Source: Micropruina sp.
GTDB lineage: Bacteria; Actinomycetota; Actinomycetes; Propionibacteriales; Propionibacteriaceae
Assembly: GCA_016716635.1 (NCBI GenBank)
Contig: JADJVZ010000011.1
Location: forward strand, 744,001 to 808,000
Direction of reading: 5' to 3'
DNA length: 64,000 nt
Shown piece by piece: positions 50,101 through 58,506 of this stretch; position 1 is the stretch's first letter, and the number at the start of each line of letters is the position of its first letter. Below the pieces are notes generated by a model. That model did not search any database. It was not told the DNA's origin and saw only the letters and a list, made by a program, of their open reading frames with translations. Position numbers and translations under genes: made by a program.

Positions 50101-50113
50101 TAGTTGGCTGGAA

Positions 50114-51400
50114 TTAGGCGGCGAACGACTTGGTCCAGGCTGCCTGGGCTGCCGTCAGAGCCTCGTCGGCGGATTCCTTACCCGCGAGGTACTTCTGCAG
50201 TTCGTTGTCGAAGGAGCGCATGAGGTCCTCGGCCACCGGCAGGCCGGTGAACTCGTTGGTCAGGTTGCTCTTCTGGAACAGGTCGAAGGCCTGCTTGAAC
50301 GCCGGGTCGTTGTTCACGAAGTCCGGCACGGCGCCGGTGTTGCCCGGGAAGGCGTGGGCGAGCGAGCAGATCTTGGCGTTGACGTCCTTGCCCATGAGGA
50401 AGGACACGAGCTTGAAGGCCTCAGCCTGGTGCTTGCTGTTGTTCGCGATGCCGATGCCCCACGAGGCGTAGGGCAGGGCGCCCTTGCCGGTGTAGCCGTC
50501 CGCGGTCGGGATGGCCGCCACGGTGAACTTCAGGTTGGCATTCTGCTGACGGATCAGGTTCACGTGGGCCAGGGAGTCGACCATCATGCCGACCTGACCG
50601 TTGGTGAACTGGTTGACCTTGTCCTGCTCCTTCAGCGTGAAGGTGCCCTTAGCGATCGCGCCAGAATCGTAGAGATCCTTGACGAACGCCATGACGTCCT
50701 TGACGCCCTGGTTACCGACGAGGTTCGGCTGGCCGTCCTTCAGCATGGAACCGCCCGAGGCCCACACCCACGACATGAAGTCGTTCTGGATGCCGTTCGG
50801 GGTCGCGGTGTCGAGCGGAAGGATCCATCCGGACGTGGTGCCGGACTTGGCGATCGCCTTGGCGGCCGCTGCGAACTCCGTGCGGTTGGTGGGGAGCGCG
50901 CTGATGCCAGCCTTCGTCAGGACGTCGTTGTTGACGAACATCGGATAGACGAAGTTGGCCACCGGGATCATGTAGGTCGAGCCCTTGATCTTCACCTGGG
51001 CGGCGAGCTGGCTCGCATCGAACTTGGCATCGGTCATGGCGGTCGAGAGGTTCGTCAGTGAACCCTGCTTCACGAAATCGCTGACCCACGCGCCGTCGAG
51101 ACCCACAACGTCCGACATGGTGCCAGCGGCGGCGCCCGCCACGACCTGCTCCTTGGTGGAGGCATACGGTCCGCTGATCAGTTTGACCTTGATACCGGGG
51201 TTGGCGGCCTCGAACTGATCCATCAGGGTCCGCAGTGACCCCGCCGGCAGTTCCGGTTCCCACCATTGGGCGAACTCAAGGGTCACGTTTCCACCGGCGC
51301 TCGCCGAAGTGGAGGTGGTGCTACCGCTCGCGGTGCAGGCGCTGAACGCAAGTGCCGCCGCCACCATGGCGGCGAGGCTTGCCCAGACTTTCTTCCTCAT
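50114..51400 (-). CDS. Sugar-binding lipoprotein of a CUT1 importer
   Basis: The 428-residue precursor has a lipoprotein signal (ASLAAMVAAALAFSACTAS with lipidation at C21) and a Ser/Thr linker. The mature part has the family 1 binding-protein pattern: VTLEFAQWWEPE, LMDQFEAANPGIKVKLISG, GSTYMIPVANFVYPMFVN, FTNGQVGMMVDSLAHVN and LPYASWGIGIANNSKHQAEAFKLVSFLMG. It captures an unidentified carbohydrate outside the membrane. It heads the leftward transporter-catabolic operon and faces the DeoR gene. Confidence 0.92.
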   Translation of the reverse strand: MRKKVWASLAAMVAAALAFSACTASGSTTSTSASAGGNVTLEFAQWWEPELPAGSLRTLMDQFEAANPGIKVKLISGPYASTKEQVVAGAAAGTMSDVVGLDGAWVSDFVKQGSLTNLSTAMTDAKFDASQLAAQVKIKGSTYMIPVANFVYPMFVNNDVLTKAGISALPTNRTEFAAAAKAIAKSGTTSGWILPLDTATPNGIQNDFMSWVWASGGSMLKDGQPNLVGNQGVKDVMAFVKDLYDSGAIAKGTFTLKEQDKVNQFTNGQVGMMVDSLAHVNLIRQQNANLKFTVAAIPTADGYTGKGALPYASWGIGIANNSKHQAEAFKLVSFLMGKDVNAKICSLAHAFPGNTGAVPDFVNNDPAFKQAFDLFQKSNLTNEFTGLPVAEDLMRSFDNELQKYLAGKESADEALTAAQAAWTKSFAA

Positions 51401-51615
51401 GTCACATCTCCTGTGCTGCTGCCGCGACGGAGGAGCGGCGTGTCCGCTCCGCGACTCCCATCCGCGTCATTTCTGCCAGTCTGTGCCTGTACTCGCGGTG
51501 AGTCAACGACTAGTTGCGGGATTGTTATGCACATATCTGAAAATACGGACGCCCTAGCGCAGGCTGCGACGAATATGGCAGCATTTGCCGCAAGAACACG
51601 CAACAGGAGGATCTA
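51401..51615. promoter_or_regulatory. Divergent control region of the sugar locus
   Basis: The 215 bp between the binding-protein and DeoR genes contain an AT-rich centre near 51525-51560 (GTTATGCACATATC) in an otherwise GC-rich stretch, a plausible site for both promoters and the DeoR operator. TATGCACATA has short inverted arms. I see no stronger palindrome. Confidence 0.4.
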
Positions 51616-52440
51616 GTGAGTCCCAAGGAAAGCCTTTACCCGGCCCGCCGCCGCGCGGAGATGCTGGACTTTCTGCGGGATCGTGGACGCGCGTCGATCC
51701 GCGAACTCTCCGACGAGTTCAGCGTTTCCGAGGACACCGTCCGCCGCGACGTCGAGATCCTGGCCTCGCAGGGGTCGGTCGAGAAGTCGCACGGCGGGGT
51801 CACCGTGACGCACGAGAACCGACCCAACGCGGCCATCCCGTTCGAGCGCCGGATCGACACCCAAGCAGCCCTGAAAGACCAGATCGCGCGCGCCGCCGCC
51901 GAGATGATCGAGGACGGGGACGTCGTTCTCATCAACGGCGGCACCACCACCCTGGCCTTGGTGAAGCACCTCGCAGCCAAGCGCGGGCTGACCGTCGTCA
52001 CCAACAACCTGGTGCTGCCGCAAGAGCTGGCGGCCCGGGGCGGCTCCCGCGAGGTTTACGTGCTCGGGGGCGCCTTCCGCCTGCGCTCGCTCGTGACCGT
52101 CGGTCCGGTGGAGTTGTCGGACGGCTCGGGCAAGCCCCGTCCGATCCACGCCGATTGGGCGCTGATCGGCGTCGGGGGAGTGGCCGAGGACGGCACGGTC
52201 TGGACCAGCAGCCTGCCCGAGGCCGGCATGATGCGCTCGATGATGGACTGCGCCACCCACACCCTGCTGCTGGCCGACAGCACGAAGTTCGGCAAACGCG
52301 AGTTCGCCGAGATCGCCCCTCTTTCGGCCACCACGACCCTCATCACCGACCGGGAACCCAACGCCGCCTTCCTCGAACGGGTCCGCGAGTTGGGCGGGCG
52401 CGTCCGCGTGGCGGGGCCCGCCCCGGACCGCGCGAAATAA
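51616..52440 (+). CDS. DeoR-family sugar-phosphate-responsive regulator
   Basis: The 274-residue protein has the DeoR helix-turn-helix (RRAEMLDFLRDRGRASIRELSDEFSVSEDTVRRDVEILA) and the signature KSHGGVTVTHE. The C-terminal DeoRC sensor domain has DGDVVLINGGTTTLALVKHL and LLLADSTKFGKREFAEIAPL. DeoR proteins respond to phosphorylated sugar intermediates, so the effector is probably a product of the kinases in this locus. The GTG start follows AGGAGG. Confidence 0.92.
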   Translation: MSPKESLYPARRRAEMLDFLRDRGRASIRELSDEFSVSEDTVRRDVEILASQGSVEKSHGGVTVTHENRPNAAIPFERRIDTQAALKDQIARAAAEMIEDGDVVLINGGTTTLALVKHLAAKRGLTVVTNNLVLPQELAARGGSREVYVLGGAFRLRSLVTVGPVELSDGSGKPRPIHADWALIGVGGVAEDGTVWTSSLPEAGMMRSMMDCATHTLLLADSTKFGKREFAEIAPLSATTTLITDREPNAAFLERVRELGGRVRVAGPAPDRAK

Positions 52441-52471
52441 CTTCACGACTGCCCCTGAAGGGAGCACCGGA

Positions 52472-53719
52472 ATGACCGAAAACCAGATCGGTTTCAGCGA
52501 GAGCGGCGCCCAGCGCGCGCTGGATCAGGGCCAGGGGGTGCTCCGGCTGGCCCCGGCGTGGGTGCCCCGGGTGTTCTCGACGCCCGGACGACGGCTGCGC
52601 CTGCACCCCGACGACTACTACGACTTCGGCAAAGACCGCGGCGGCATCGACGAGCGCTGGCTGTCGTCACCGATCCGGGCCGACAACGGTCCGGCGACGG
52701 GTCCATACGAGGGGCTCAGCCTGGCGCTCGACCCCGACGGCGGCCTGCTGCCGCTCGATGAGCTGATCGCCCACCTCGGCGCCGACCTCATCGGTGCCCG
52801 CCTCTGGGAGCAACACGGGAAGTGGCCGGTGTTCGCGAAGTTCTTCGACAACGAGCAAGCCCTGCCGTTCCACGTCCATCACCGCGACGAGCACGCCCTG
52901 CCGCTCGGCAAGGTGTCCAAGCCCGAGGCCTACTTCTACCCGCCGCAGATGAACAACGTCCTGGGGGCCCAGCCGGTGTCCTTCCTCGGGCTGCAGCCGC
53001 ACGTGACGCGCGCTCAGCTCAAGGAGCGGCTGATCCGCTTCGGTGAGGGCGGCGACAACCGGATCACCGAACTTTCCTTCGGCTACCGCACGCAGTTGGG
53101 CACCGGGTGGGACGTGCCCGCGGGCGTGCTGCACGCCCCGGCGAGCGTCTGCACCTACGAACCCCAGGCCGCCTCGGACGTGTTGTGCATGTGCGAATCG
53201 TGGAGCAACAACCGCGAGGTGCCGAACGAGTTGCTGTGGAAGGACGTGCCGCACGACCGCATCGGCGATCTCGAGTACGTGCTCGACCTCTTGGATTGGG
53301 AACTCAACACCGACCCCGACTTCGTGCGCAGCCGGCAGTTGATCCCGTTCGAGACCTCGACATCGCTGGCCGAAGGCCGTGGCCGTTTCGTCGAGTCGTG
53401 GATCGTCCACAAGTCGCCCACCTTCAGCGCGACCGAGCTCACCGTGGCTCCCGGCCAGACGGTGACGGTGCAGGACGGCGGCGCCTACGGCGTCATCGTG
53501 GTGCAGGGCCACGGCTCGATCGGGCCGCACGCCGCCGAGGCCACGACGATGGTCCGCTTCGGGGCGCCGACACAGGACGAGTTCTTCGTTTCCGAGGCTG
53601 CTGCGGGCGCGGGCGTCCGCATTCACAACGCGAGCGAGACCTCAACCCTGGTGCTGCTGAAGAACTTCGGACCCGGAAACCCGGCGTTGGCGGCCGATCT
53701 CGCGGCGATCGCGGGCTAG
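52472..53719 (+). CDS. Cupin-type sugar isomerase-like protein
   Basis: The 415-residue protein contains a metal-binding-like motif FHVHHRDEHALPLGKVSKPEAYFYP near residues 131-155 (His-x-His-His and Glu), followed by VPAGVLHAPASVCTYEPQ. Class I mannose-6-phosphate isomerases have a comparable HPD/KPE arrangement. A C-terminal jelly-roll is visible (LTVAPGQTVTVQDGGAYGVIVVQGHGSI). It probably isomerises a sugar or sugar phosphate. It follows the DeoR gene by 31 nt on the same strand. Confidence 0.7.
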   Translation: MTENQIGFSESGAQRALDQGQGVLRLAPAWVPRVFSTPGRRLRLHPDDYYDFGKDRGGIDERWLSSPIRADNGPATGPYEGLSLALDPDGGLLPLDELIAHLGADLIGARLWEQHGKWPVFAKFFDNEQALPFHVHHRDEHALPLGKVSKPEAYFYPPQMNNVLGAQPVSFLGLQPHVTRAQLKERLIRFGEGGDNRITELSFGYRTQLGTGWDVPAGVLHAPASVCTYEPQAASDVLCMCESWSNNREVPNELLWKDVPHDRIGDLEYVLDLLDWELNTDPDFVRSRQLIPFETSTSLAEGRGRFVESWIVHKSPTFSATELTVAPGQTVTVQDGGAYGVIVVQGHGSIGPHAAEATTMVRFGAPTQDEFFVSEAAAGAGVRIHNASETSTLVLLKNFGPGNPALAADLAAIAG

Positions 53720-53755
53720 CTGTTCTCCGTCTTGTCCCACCTGCCCCTCCTGTCC

Positions 53756-53823
53756 ACCTTGCTGGCGTTTGGGATCTTTGCTGGCGATATATCGCCAGCA
53801 AAGATCAACAACGCCAGCAAGGT
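53756..53823. repeat. Nested palindromic repeat, copy 1
   Basis: Outer arms ACCTTGCTGGCGTT (53756-53769) and AACGCCAGCAAGGT (53810-53823) enclose a perfect 34-bp palindrome (53773-53806) centred on GATATATC and itself containing TTTGCTGGCG. It lies between convergent genes. A related element with matching changes in both arms is at 61497-61558. Confidence 0.85.
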
Positions 53824-53856
53824 CGTGGGGGGTGGGGCGAGGGAGGGCGCTTCGTG

Positions 53857-54738
53857 TTAAGACAACGCCGACTCGGCGAGGATCGCCGCCCCGAGCAAGC
53901 TGACGTGATCGCCCAGCGTCGACAAGACCACCGGTACGTTGTCGCGCGCCGGCGCGAAGGCGTCGGAAACGCGGGCTTGGGCGTGCTCCACCCATTCGGG
54001 GTTGTGCTGCGCAACGCTCCCGCCGATCACGATGACCTCGGGGTTGAAGGCGTTCACCCAATCGGCGCACGCGGACGCCATGGATTCCCGGGCCAGCGCG
54101 AAGGCCGCTTGCGCCTTGGGGTCGCCCGCCTCGGCGGCGTGGGCGGCCGCCGCACCATCGGGGAAGCCCGAGGCGGCGGCGATCGCCGTCCCCGAGGCGA
54201 AGGCTTCGACGCAACCGCGTCGCCCGCAGCCGCAGAGGGGCCCGTCGAACGACTGCACCATGTGACCCAACTCGCCGGCGGTTCCATCGCGCCCCCGCAA
54301 CAGGGCGCCGTTGAGCAGCACCGAGGCGCCGACGCCGGTCGAGAACGTGGCGAAGATGGCGTTCGCGTGACCGGCTGCGCCGCCAATGGCCGCCTCTGCG
54401 ATGAGCGCGCAGTTGGTATCCCGATCCACGGCGACAGGAAGGCCGGTCTCAGCCCGCAGGCGGTCGCCGAGATCCAACCCCGCCAAGGGGCCGGAGTTGT
54501 TCGGTGGCGCGAACAAGGTGCCGGTGAAGGGCGACACGGGTCCGGTCACGCTGACGCCGACGGCCGCGACGTCCGTCCGCTCGGCACGCAGGTCCGCGAT
54601 GACGGCGAACAGGGCCGCCAAGAAGGCGTCGGTGTGCTTGGGGGTGGGGTGGCGCACTTCGCGGACGATCGTCCGATCGTGGACGAGCGCGACGCGCGTC
54701 CAGGTGCCGCCGATATCAATGCCAATGAGGGGTAACAC
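53857..54738 (-). CDS. ROK-family sugar kinase
   Basis: The 293-residue protein has the ROK/actin-fold ATP site (IGIDIGGTWTRVALV), the catalytic region VDRDTNCALIAEAAIGG, GELGHMVQSFDG with the zinc His and the zinc motif CGCGRRGCVEAFASG. No DNA-binding domain is present, so it is a kinase and not a repressor. It phosphorylates a hexose or hexosamine. GTG at 54738 has AAAGGTGG upstream; an ATG at 54762 is the alternative. It is convergent with the isomerase-like gene and likely serves the same pathway. Confidence 0.88.
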   Translation of the reverse strand: MLPLIGIDIGGTWTRVALVHDRTIVREVRHPTPKHTDAFLAALFAVIADLRAERTDVAAVGVSVTGPVSPFTGTLFAPPNNSGPLAGLDLGDRLRAETGLPVAVDRDTNCALIAEAAIGGAAGHANAIFATFSTGVGASVLLNGALLRGRDGTAGELGHMVQSFDGPLCGCGRRGCVEAFASGTAIAAASGFPDGAAAAHAAEAGDPKAQAAFALARESMASACADWVNAFNPEVIVIGGSVAQHNPEWVEHAQARVSDAFAPARDNVPVVLSTLGDHVSLLGAAILAESALS

Positions 54739-54763
54739 GGTGTCCACCTTTCCGGACCTCAAA

Positions 54764-55756
54764 CTAGCGCGTGCGTGCGGCCCGCAGGTCCTTTCGGCGC
54801 TCGCGGAAGGGAAAGTTCTCGACTTGGACGAGGGCGCCCGGATTGCTCGGTGCCTCAGGTCTTACGCCGCCCAGCGCCACGAGTTCCCGGCTGAACAGCC
54901 CGAACAACCGCAGGCGGTCGCGACGCCGAATGTGGGTGTCCAAGAAGAGAATCTGGAAACCAACCTGCACGCGGGCCACGAGGGTGAACCACCGGAAGGC
55001 CCCGCGCCAGGCCGGCCACAGGCTCTCACCGACCAGGAAGTCACGCTGCCGTGCGGCCGCGGCGACGTAGTCCTGGACGTTACGCACCCCGAAGTCGCCG
55101 GTGATGCCCGAGTCACGCAGGCAGTAGTGGTAGAGCGACCGTCGGACGATCGCCACCGTCTCGGCGCGGTAAAGGATCGAGGCCGTGCTGCCGATGTCCT
55201 CATAAAAGATCGGCGGGAAGGCGAAGCCCTGGCTGATGAACCACTCGCGGCGGTAGAGCTTCGTCCAGGCGAACGGCGGCAGGGGCAAGGTTTCGACCGT
55301 GAGGCGCGAGGCCCGAGGCCCGGGGAGAGTTCGGGGCAGGCCGAGCATCGGATAGGGCAGGCGCACGCGTCCGAGGTCGAAGGAGAAGCCACACACGGTG
55401 ACCTCGGCGCCGGAGGCCGCAGCCGCCGTCACCAAGCGCGCAAGATAGTCGGGCTCTACGTAGTCGTCCGCATCGACGAAGATCAGGTAATCGCCCGTCG
55501 CGAGGGCCGCACCCGCATTGCGGGCCGGACCCGGACCCGCATTCTCTTGCCGCCGGGCCACGATTTCGGGGTGGCGGGCGGCGTAGTCGGCGAGAATCGC
55601 CGGAGTTGCGTCGCTTGATCCGTCATCAATCACGATGATCTCTATCGGACTGTGGTCCTGGTTGAGCAGCGCATCGAGGCACCGAGGGAGGTACGCGGCT
55701 ACGTCCCAGGCGGGGATCACCACGCTCACGCTGGGCAAATCTCGGGTAAAACTCAT
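54764..55756 (-). CDS. Family 2 glycosyltransferase
   Basis: The 330-residue enzyme has a GT-A fold with VSVVIPAWDVAAYLPRCLDAL, the nucleotide-sugar region IIVIDDGSSDATPAIL, the acceptor-loop motif NAGPGPARNAG and the metal-binding IFVDADDYVEPDYLARL. It transfers a sugar to a cell-surface or wall polymer or lipid; the donor is not clear. It lies 25 nt downstream of nothing on its strand except the ROK gene start. The ATG at 55756 leaves a 69-nt gap to the divergent gene. Confidence 0.88.
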   Translation of the reverse strand: MSFTRDLPSVSVVIPAWDVAAYLPRCLDALLNQDHSPIEIIVIDDGSSDATPAILADYAARHPEIVARRQENAGPGPARNAGAALATGDYLIFVDADDYVEPDYLARLVTAAAASGAEVTVCGFSFDLGRVRLPYPMLGLPRTLPGPRASRLTVETLPLPPFAWTKLYRREWFISQGFAFPPIFYEDIGSTASILYRAETVAIVRRSLYHYCLRDSGITGDFGVRNVQDYVAAAARQRDFLVGESLWPAWRGAFRWFTLVARVQVGFQILFLDTHIRRRDRLRLFGLFSRELVALGGVRPEAPSNPGALVQVENFPFRERRKDLRAARTR

Positions 55757-55813
55757 CACCGCCAGGATGCCAGGGGTTCCACAGCCATTGCAGGCGCCAC
55801 GCACAGGCGGTTC

Positions 55814-55819
55814 TAGCAT
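55814..55819 (+). promoter_or_regulatory. Probable leaderless -10 box
   Basis: TAGCAT ends 6 nt before the GTG at 55826 and there is no ribosome binding site. Confidence 0.4.
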
Positions 55820-55825
55820 GGTGGC

Positions 55826-56335
55826 GTGCCAGACAGCGCTGAGAACGATTCCCAGCAGGGAGGCGTCAACCAGGCAGCGGCCCGGCGAGTGAAGCCGACG
55901 CCGGTCTTTGTCGATCGGTCGGGTCAGCGCCTGCGCCGGGTTCGGGTGACGGCCTGGTCGAGCAGTTCCATCGTGGTCATGGCCCTGGTGCTCGTCGTCG
56001 CGGGCCTGCTTGGCGGGATCGCCGGGACGCCCGGTGGCTGGACGCGCCCCGATGCCGTCGCCATCCCAGCCACGACCGCAACGGCGTCGTCTTCGGCCAA
56101 GCCGACCCCAAAGGCGACCACCGCGACCGCCAGCGGCAAGGTCACCCCCTCCGCCCGATCCACGGCGTCTACCGCCACCGTTGCTGTCGCGGCGGCGAGC
56201 CCAGTGTCGAGTTCAGCCCCGAGTTCCGCCCCCGGTTCGGTCAGCACCACCGCCTCCACAGCAACGGCCAGTGCCGCCCCAGTCGGGTCGGCCCACGCCA
56301 CCAAGAAGCCCACGGCCCCGCCCGGCAAACCATGA
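55826..56335 (+). CDS. Single-helix membrane protein with Thr/Ser/Ala-rich tail
   Basis: The 169-residue protein has a basic cytoplasmic N-terminus (RRVKPTPVFVDRSGQRLRRVRV), one transmembrane helix (SIVVMALVLVVAGLLGGIAG, about residues 48-67) and a low-complexity Thr/Ala/Ser/Pro external tail. It overlaps the polysaccharide synthase gene by 4 nt (ATGA) and is thus made with it. It may be a regulatory or structural partner of the synthase. I know no family for it. Confidence 0.6.
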   Translation: MPDSAENDSQQGGVNQAAARRVKPTPVFVDRSGQRLRRVRVTAWSSSSIVVMALVLVVAGLLGGIAGTPGGWTRPDAVAIPATTATASSSAKPTPKATTATASGKVTPSARSTASTATVAVAAASPVSSSAPSSAPGSVSTTASTATASAAPVGSAHATKKPTAPPGKP

Positions 56336-58431
56336 CCCGAGCGACCGCCCCCAAGTTGAGGGCGCACTGGTTGTTGCTCGGCATGTTCGGACTGATCCTG
56401 GCCACCGGCCTGATCGTCGAGGTGCCAGCTCGGTCGCTCGCCACCACCCTCTACAACGTCCCGGCTGTGGGAAGCACGGCGAAGGTTCCCGAATCGGTGA
56501 TGGACGGCGGCCCCGGGGTCGGACTTACCGGGACGACACTCAAGACGCTCTCCCCGGCGGCGAAGACGATCGCCCTGACCTTTGACGACGGTCCCGACCC
56601 CGAATGGACACCCCAGATCCTCAAGGTTCTGTCCGCCCACGGCGTGCACGGCACCTTCTTCGTCCTGGGCAATCAGGTCATCCGCCAGCCCGACCTGCTG
56701 AACCAGATCGAGGCCCAAGGCAGCGAGCTCGGCGTCCACGCGTTCAGCCATCAAGACATGAGCGGCGCGGCCCCCTGGCAGGTCCAGCTGCAGTTGCGTG
56801 CCACCCAACTGGTGATCGGTGGGCTCACCGGCCGCACGACCTCGCTCTTCCGGCCTCCCTTCTCCTCCACGAACAAGGTGCTGGACGACGCGTCTCTGCA
56901 GACGGTGGAGGTAGCGGGCGCCGAGGGGTACCTCACCGTGCTGACCACCGTCGACTCGGAGGACTGGAAGCGGCCCGGAGTCGCGAAGATTGTGGCCAAC
57001 GCCACGCCGCCGACCGGCACTACCGGACAAATCATCGTGTTCCACGACGCAGGCGGCGACCGCTCGCAGACCGTCGCGGCCCTCGACCAGCTCATCCCGA
57101 AGCTGCAGGCCGCGGGCTACACCCTCACCACTGTGGATAAGGCGCTCGGCCTCACCAAAGCCTCCGTCCCCTCGCCGCCCAGTAACCAGCTCTTCGGGTG
57201 GCTGTTGGCGCACCTGCTGTGGCTGGCCACCTCTCTGGTAGGCGGGATCGGCTGGGTGATGCTCGGGGCGGGCGTCTTGACGTTGCTCCGGGCGGCGCTG
57301 GTCGTCTGGTCGGCCTCGCGACACGTCCGGCGTCCCGAACCCGCGGGTGCGCCACCGTCGGAACCGGTCACGGTCATCGTCCCCGCCTACAACGAATCGG
57401 CAGGCATCGAGGCGGCCGTCCGATCGCTGCTCGCCTCCACGCATCCGGTCGAAGTGGTCGTGGTGGACGATGGTTCCACCGACGGCACCGCCGACCTGGT
57501 GGAGAAGCTCGCCCTCCCGGGGGTGCGCGTGATCCGGCAGGAGAACGCCGGCAAGCCCGCCGCCTTGAATACCGGCATCGCGGTGGCCTCCCACGAGATC
57601 GTCGTCATGGTCGACGGCGATACTGTCTTCGAGCCCACCACGATCGCGAACCTCATCAAGCCCTTCGCCGATCCGGGGGTGGGGGCGGTCTCAGGGAACG
57701 CCAAGGTCGCCAATCGTGGCGGTCTGCTCGGCCGCTGGCAGCACATCGAATACGTCGTCGGATTCAACACCGACCGGCGCTGGTATGACATCGCAGGCTG
57801 CATGGCGACCGTTCCGGGTGCGGTGGGCGGCTTCCGGCGCGAGGCACTGCGCGCGGTGGGCGGCGTGAGTAGCGACACCCTCGCCGAAGACACCGACCTC
57901 ACCATGGCGCTCGGACGCGCGGGCTGGCACATCTCGTATCGGCAGGATGCCATCGCCTGGACCGAGGCCCCGGCCACGGTGAATGCCTTGTGGCGCCAGC
58001 GATACCGCTGGTCCTACGGCACCATGCAGGCGATGTGGAAGCATCGAGCGGGCTTGCGGCAACGGGGCCGCGGCGGCACCTACACGCGCCGCGCCTTCAC
58101 CTACATGACCCTGTTTCAGGTGCTGCTGCCGCTGTTGGCGCCGGCCGTGGACGTCTTCGCCGTCTATGGGGTGCTCGCCTTGGATCCCGTCCGGGCCCTC
58201 ACCGTCTGGGGCGCCTTCCAACTCGTGGATCTTGCGGTTGCGCTCTACGCCTTCCGCCTCGACAAGGAGAGCCCGCGTCCGTTGTGGGCGCTGCCGCTCA
58301 CGCAATTCTGCTACCGGCAGTTGCTGTATCTCGTGGTGATTCAGTCGGTGGCGACGGCGGTGGCGGGCGTCCGACTGGGCTGGCAGCGCGTCGAGCGGTA
58401 CGGCACCTTCGGCGCCTCGACCTCCAGCTAG
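56332..58431 (+). CDS. Polysaccharide deacetylase-glycosyltransferase fusion (PgaB/PgaC-like)
   Basis: The 699-residue membrane protein joins two enzymes. After an N-terminal anchor helix, residues 80-280 form a carbohydrate esterase 4 domain with ALTFDDGPDPEW, the metal HxxxH in GVHAFSHQDMS, FRPPFSS and IIVFHDAGGD. A transmembrane stretch follows, then a family 2 processive synthase domain with VTVIVPAYNESAGIEAAV, VVVVDDGSTDGTADLV, VVMVDGDTVFEPTTI, LAEDTDLTMAL and the QRYRW motif (WRQRYRWSYG). Helices close the C-terminus. It probably makes and N-deacetylates an exported beta-linked amino-sugar polymer such as poly-N-acetylglucosamine. Confidence 0.88.
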   Translation: MTRATAPKLRAHWLLLGMFGLILATGLIVEVPARSLATTLYNVPAVGSTAKVPESVMDGGPGVGLTGTTLKTLSPAAKTIALTFDDGPDPEWTPQILKVLSAHGVHGTFFVLGNQVIRQPDLLNQIEAQGSELGVHAFSHQDMSGAAPWQVQLQLRATQLVIGGLTGRTTSLFRPPFSSTNKVLDDASLQTVEVAGAEGYLTVLTTVDSEDWKRPGVAKIVANATPPTGTTGQIIVFHDAGGDRSQTVAALDQLIPKLQAAGYTLTTVDKALGLTKASVPSPPSNQLFGWLLAHLLWLATSLVGGIGWVMLGAGVLTLLRAALVVWSASRHVRRPEPAGAPPSEPVTVIVPAYNESAGIEAAVRSLLASTHPVEVVVVDDGSTDGTADLVEKLALPGVRVIRQENAGKPAALNTGIAVASHEIVVMVDGDTVFEPTTIANLIKPFADPGVGAVSGNAKVANRGGLLGRWQHIEYVVGFNTDRRWYDIAGCMATVPGAVGGFRREALRAVGGVSSDTLAEDTDLTMALGRAGWHISYRQDAIAWTEAPATVNALWRQRYRWSYGTMQAMWKHRAGLRQRGRGGTYTRRAFTYMTLFQVLLPLLAPAVDVFAVYGVLALDPVRALTVWGAFQLVDLAVALYAFRLDKESPRPLWALPLTQFCYRQLLYLVVIQSVATAVAGVRLGWQRVERYGTFGASTSS

Positions 58432-58506
58432 CGTTCCAGGCCTGTCGCGGGTGTCTGTTCCCGCCCGGGGAGGGTGGGTTAGGTTGAACTCGGCGAGAGG
58501 AACGAC

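Noticed and set aside
51585..52475. 296-codon frame overlapping the DeoR gene
   Set aside because: It is the +2 frame of a clear DeoR regulator and is strongly Arg/Pro-biased.
53107..54735. 542-codon plus-strand frame spanning the isomerase end and the ROK gene
   Set aside because: It crosses an intergenic palindrome and the complement of a well-supported ROK kinase.
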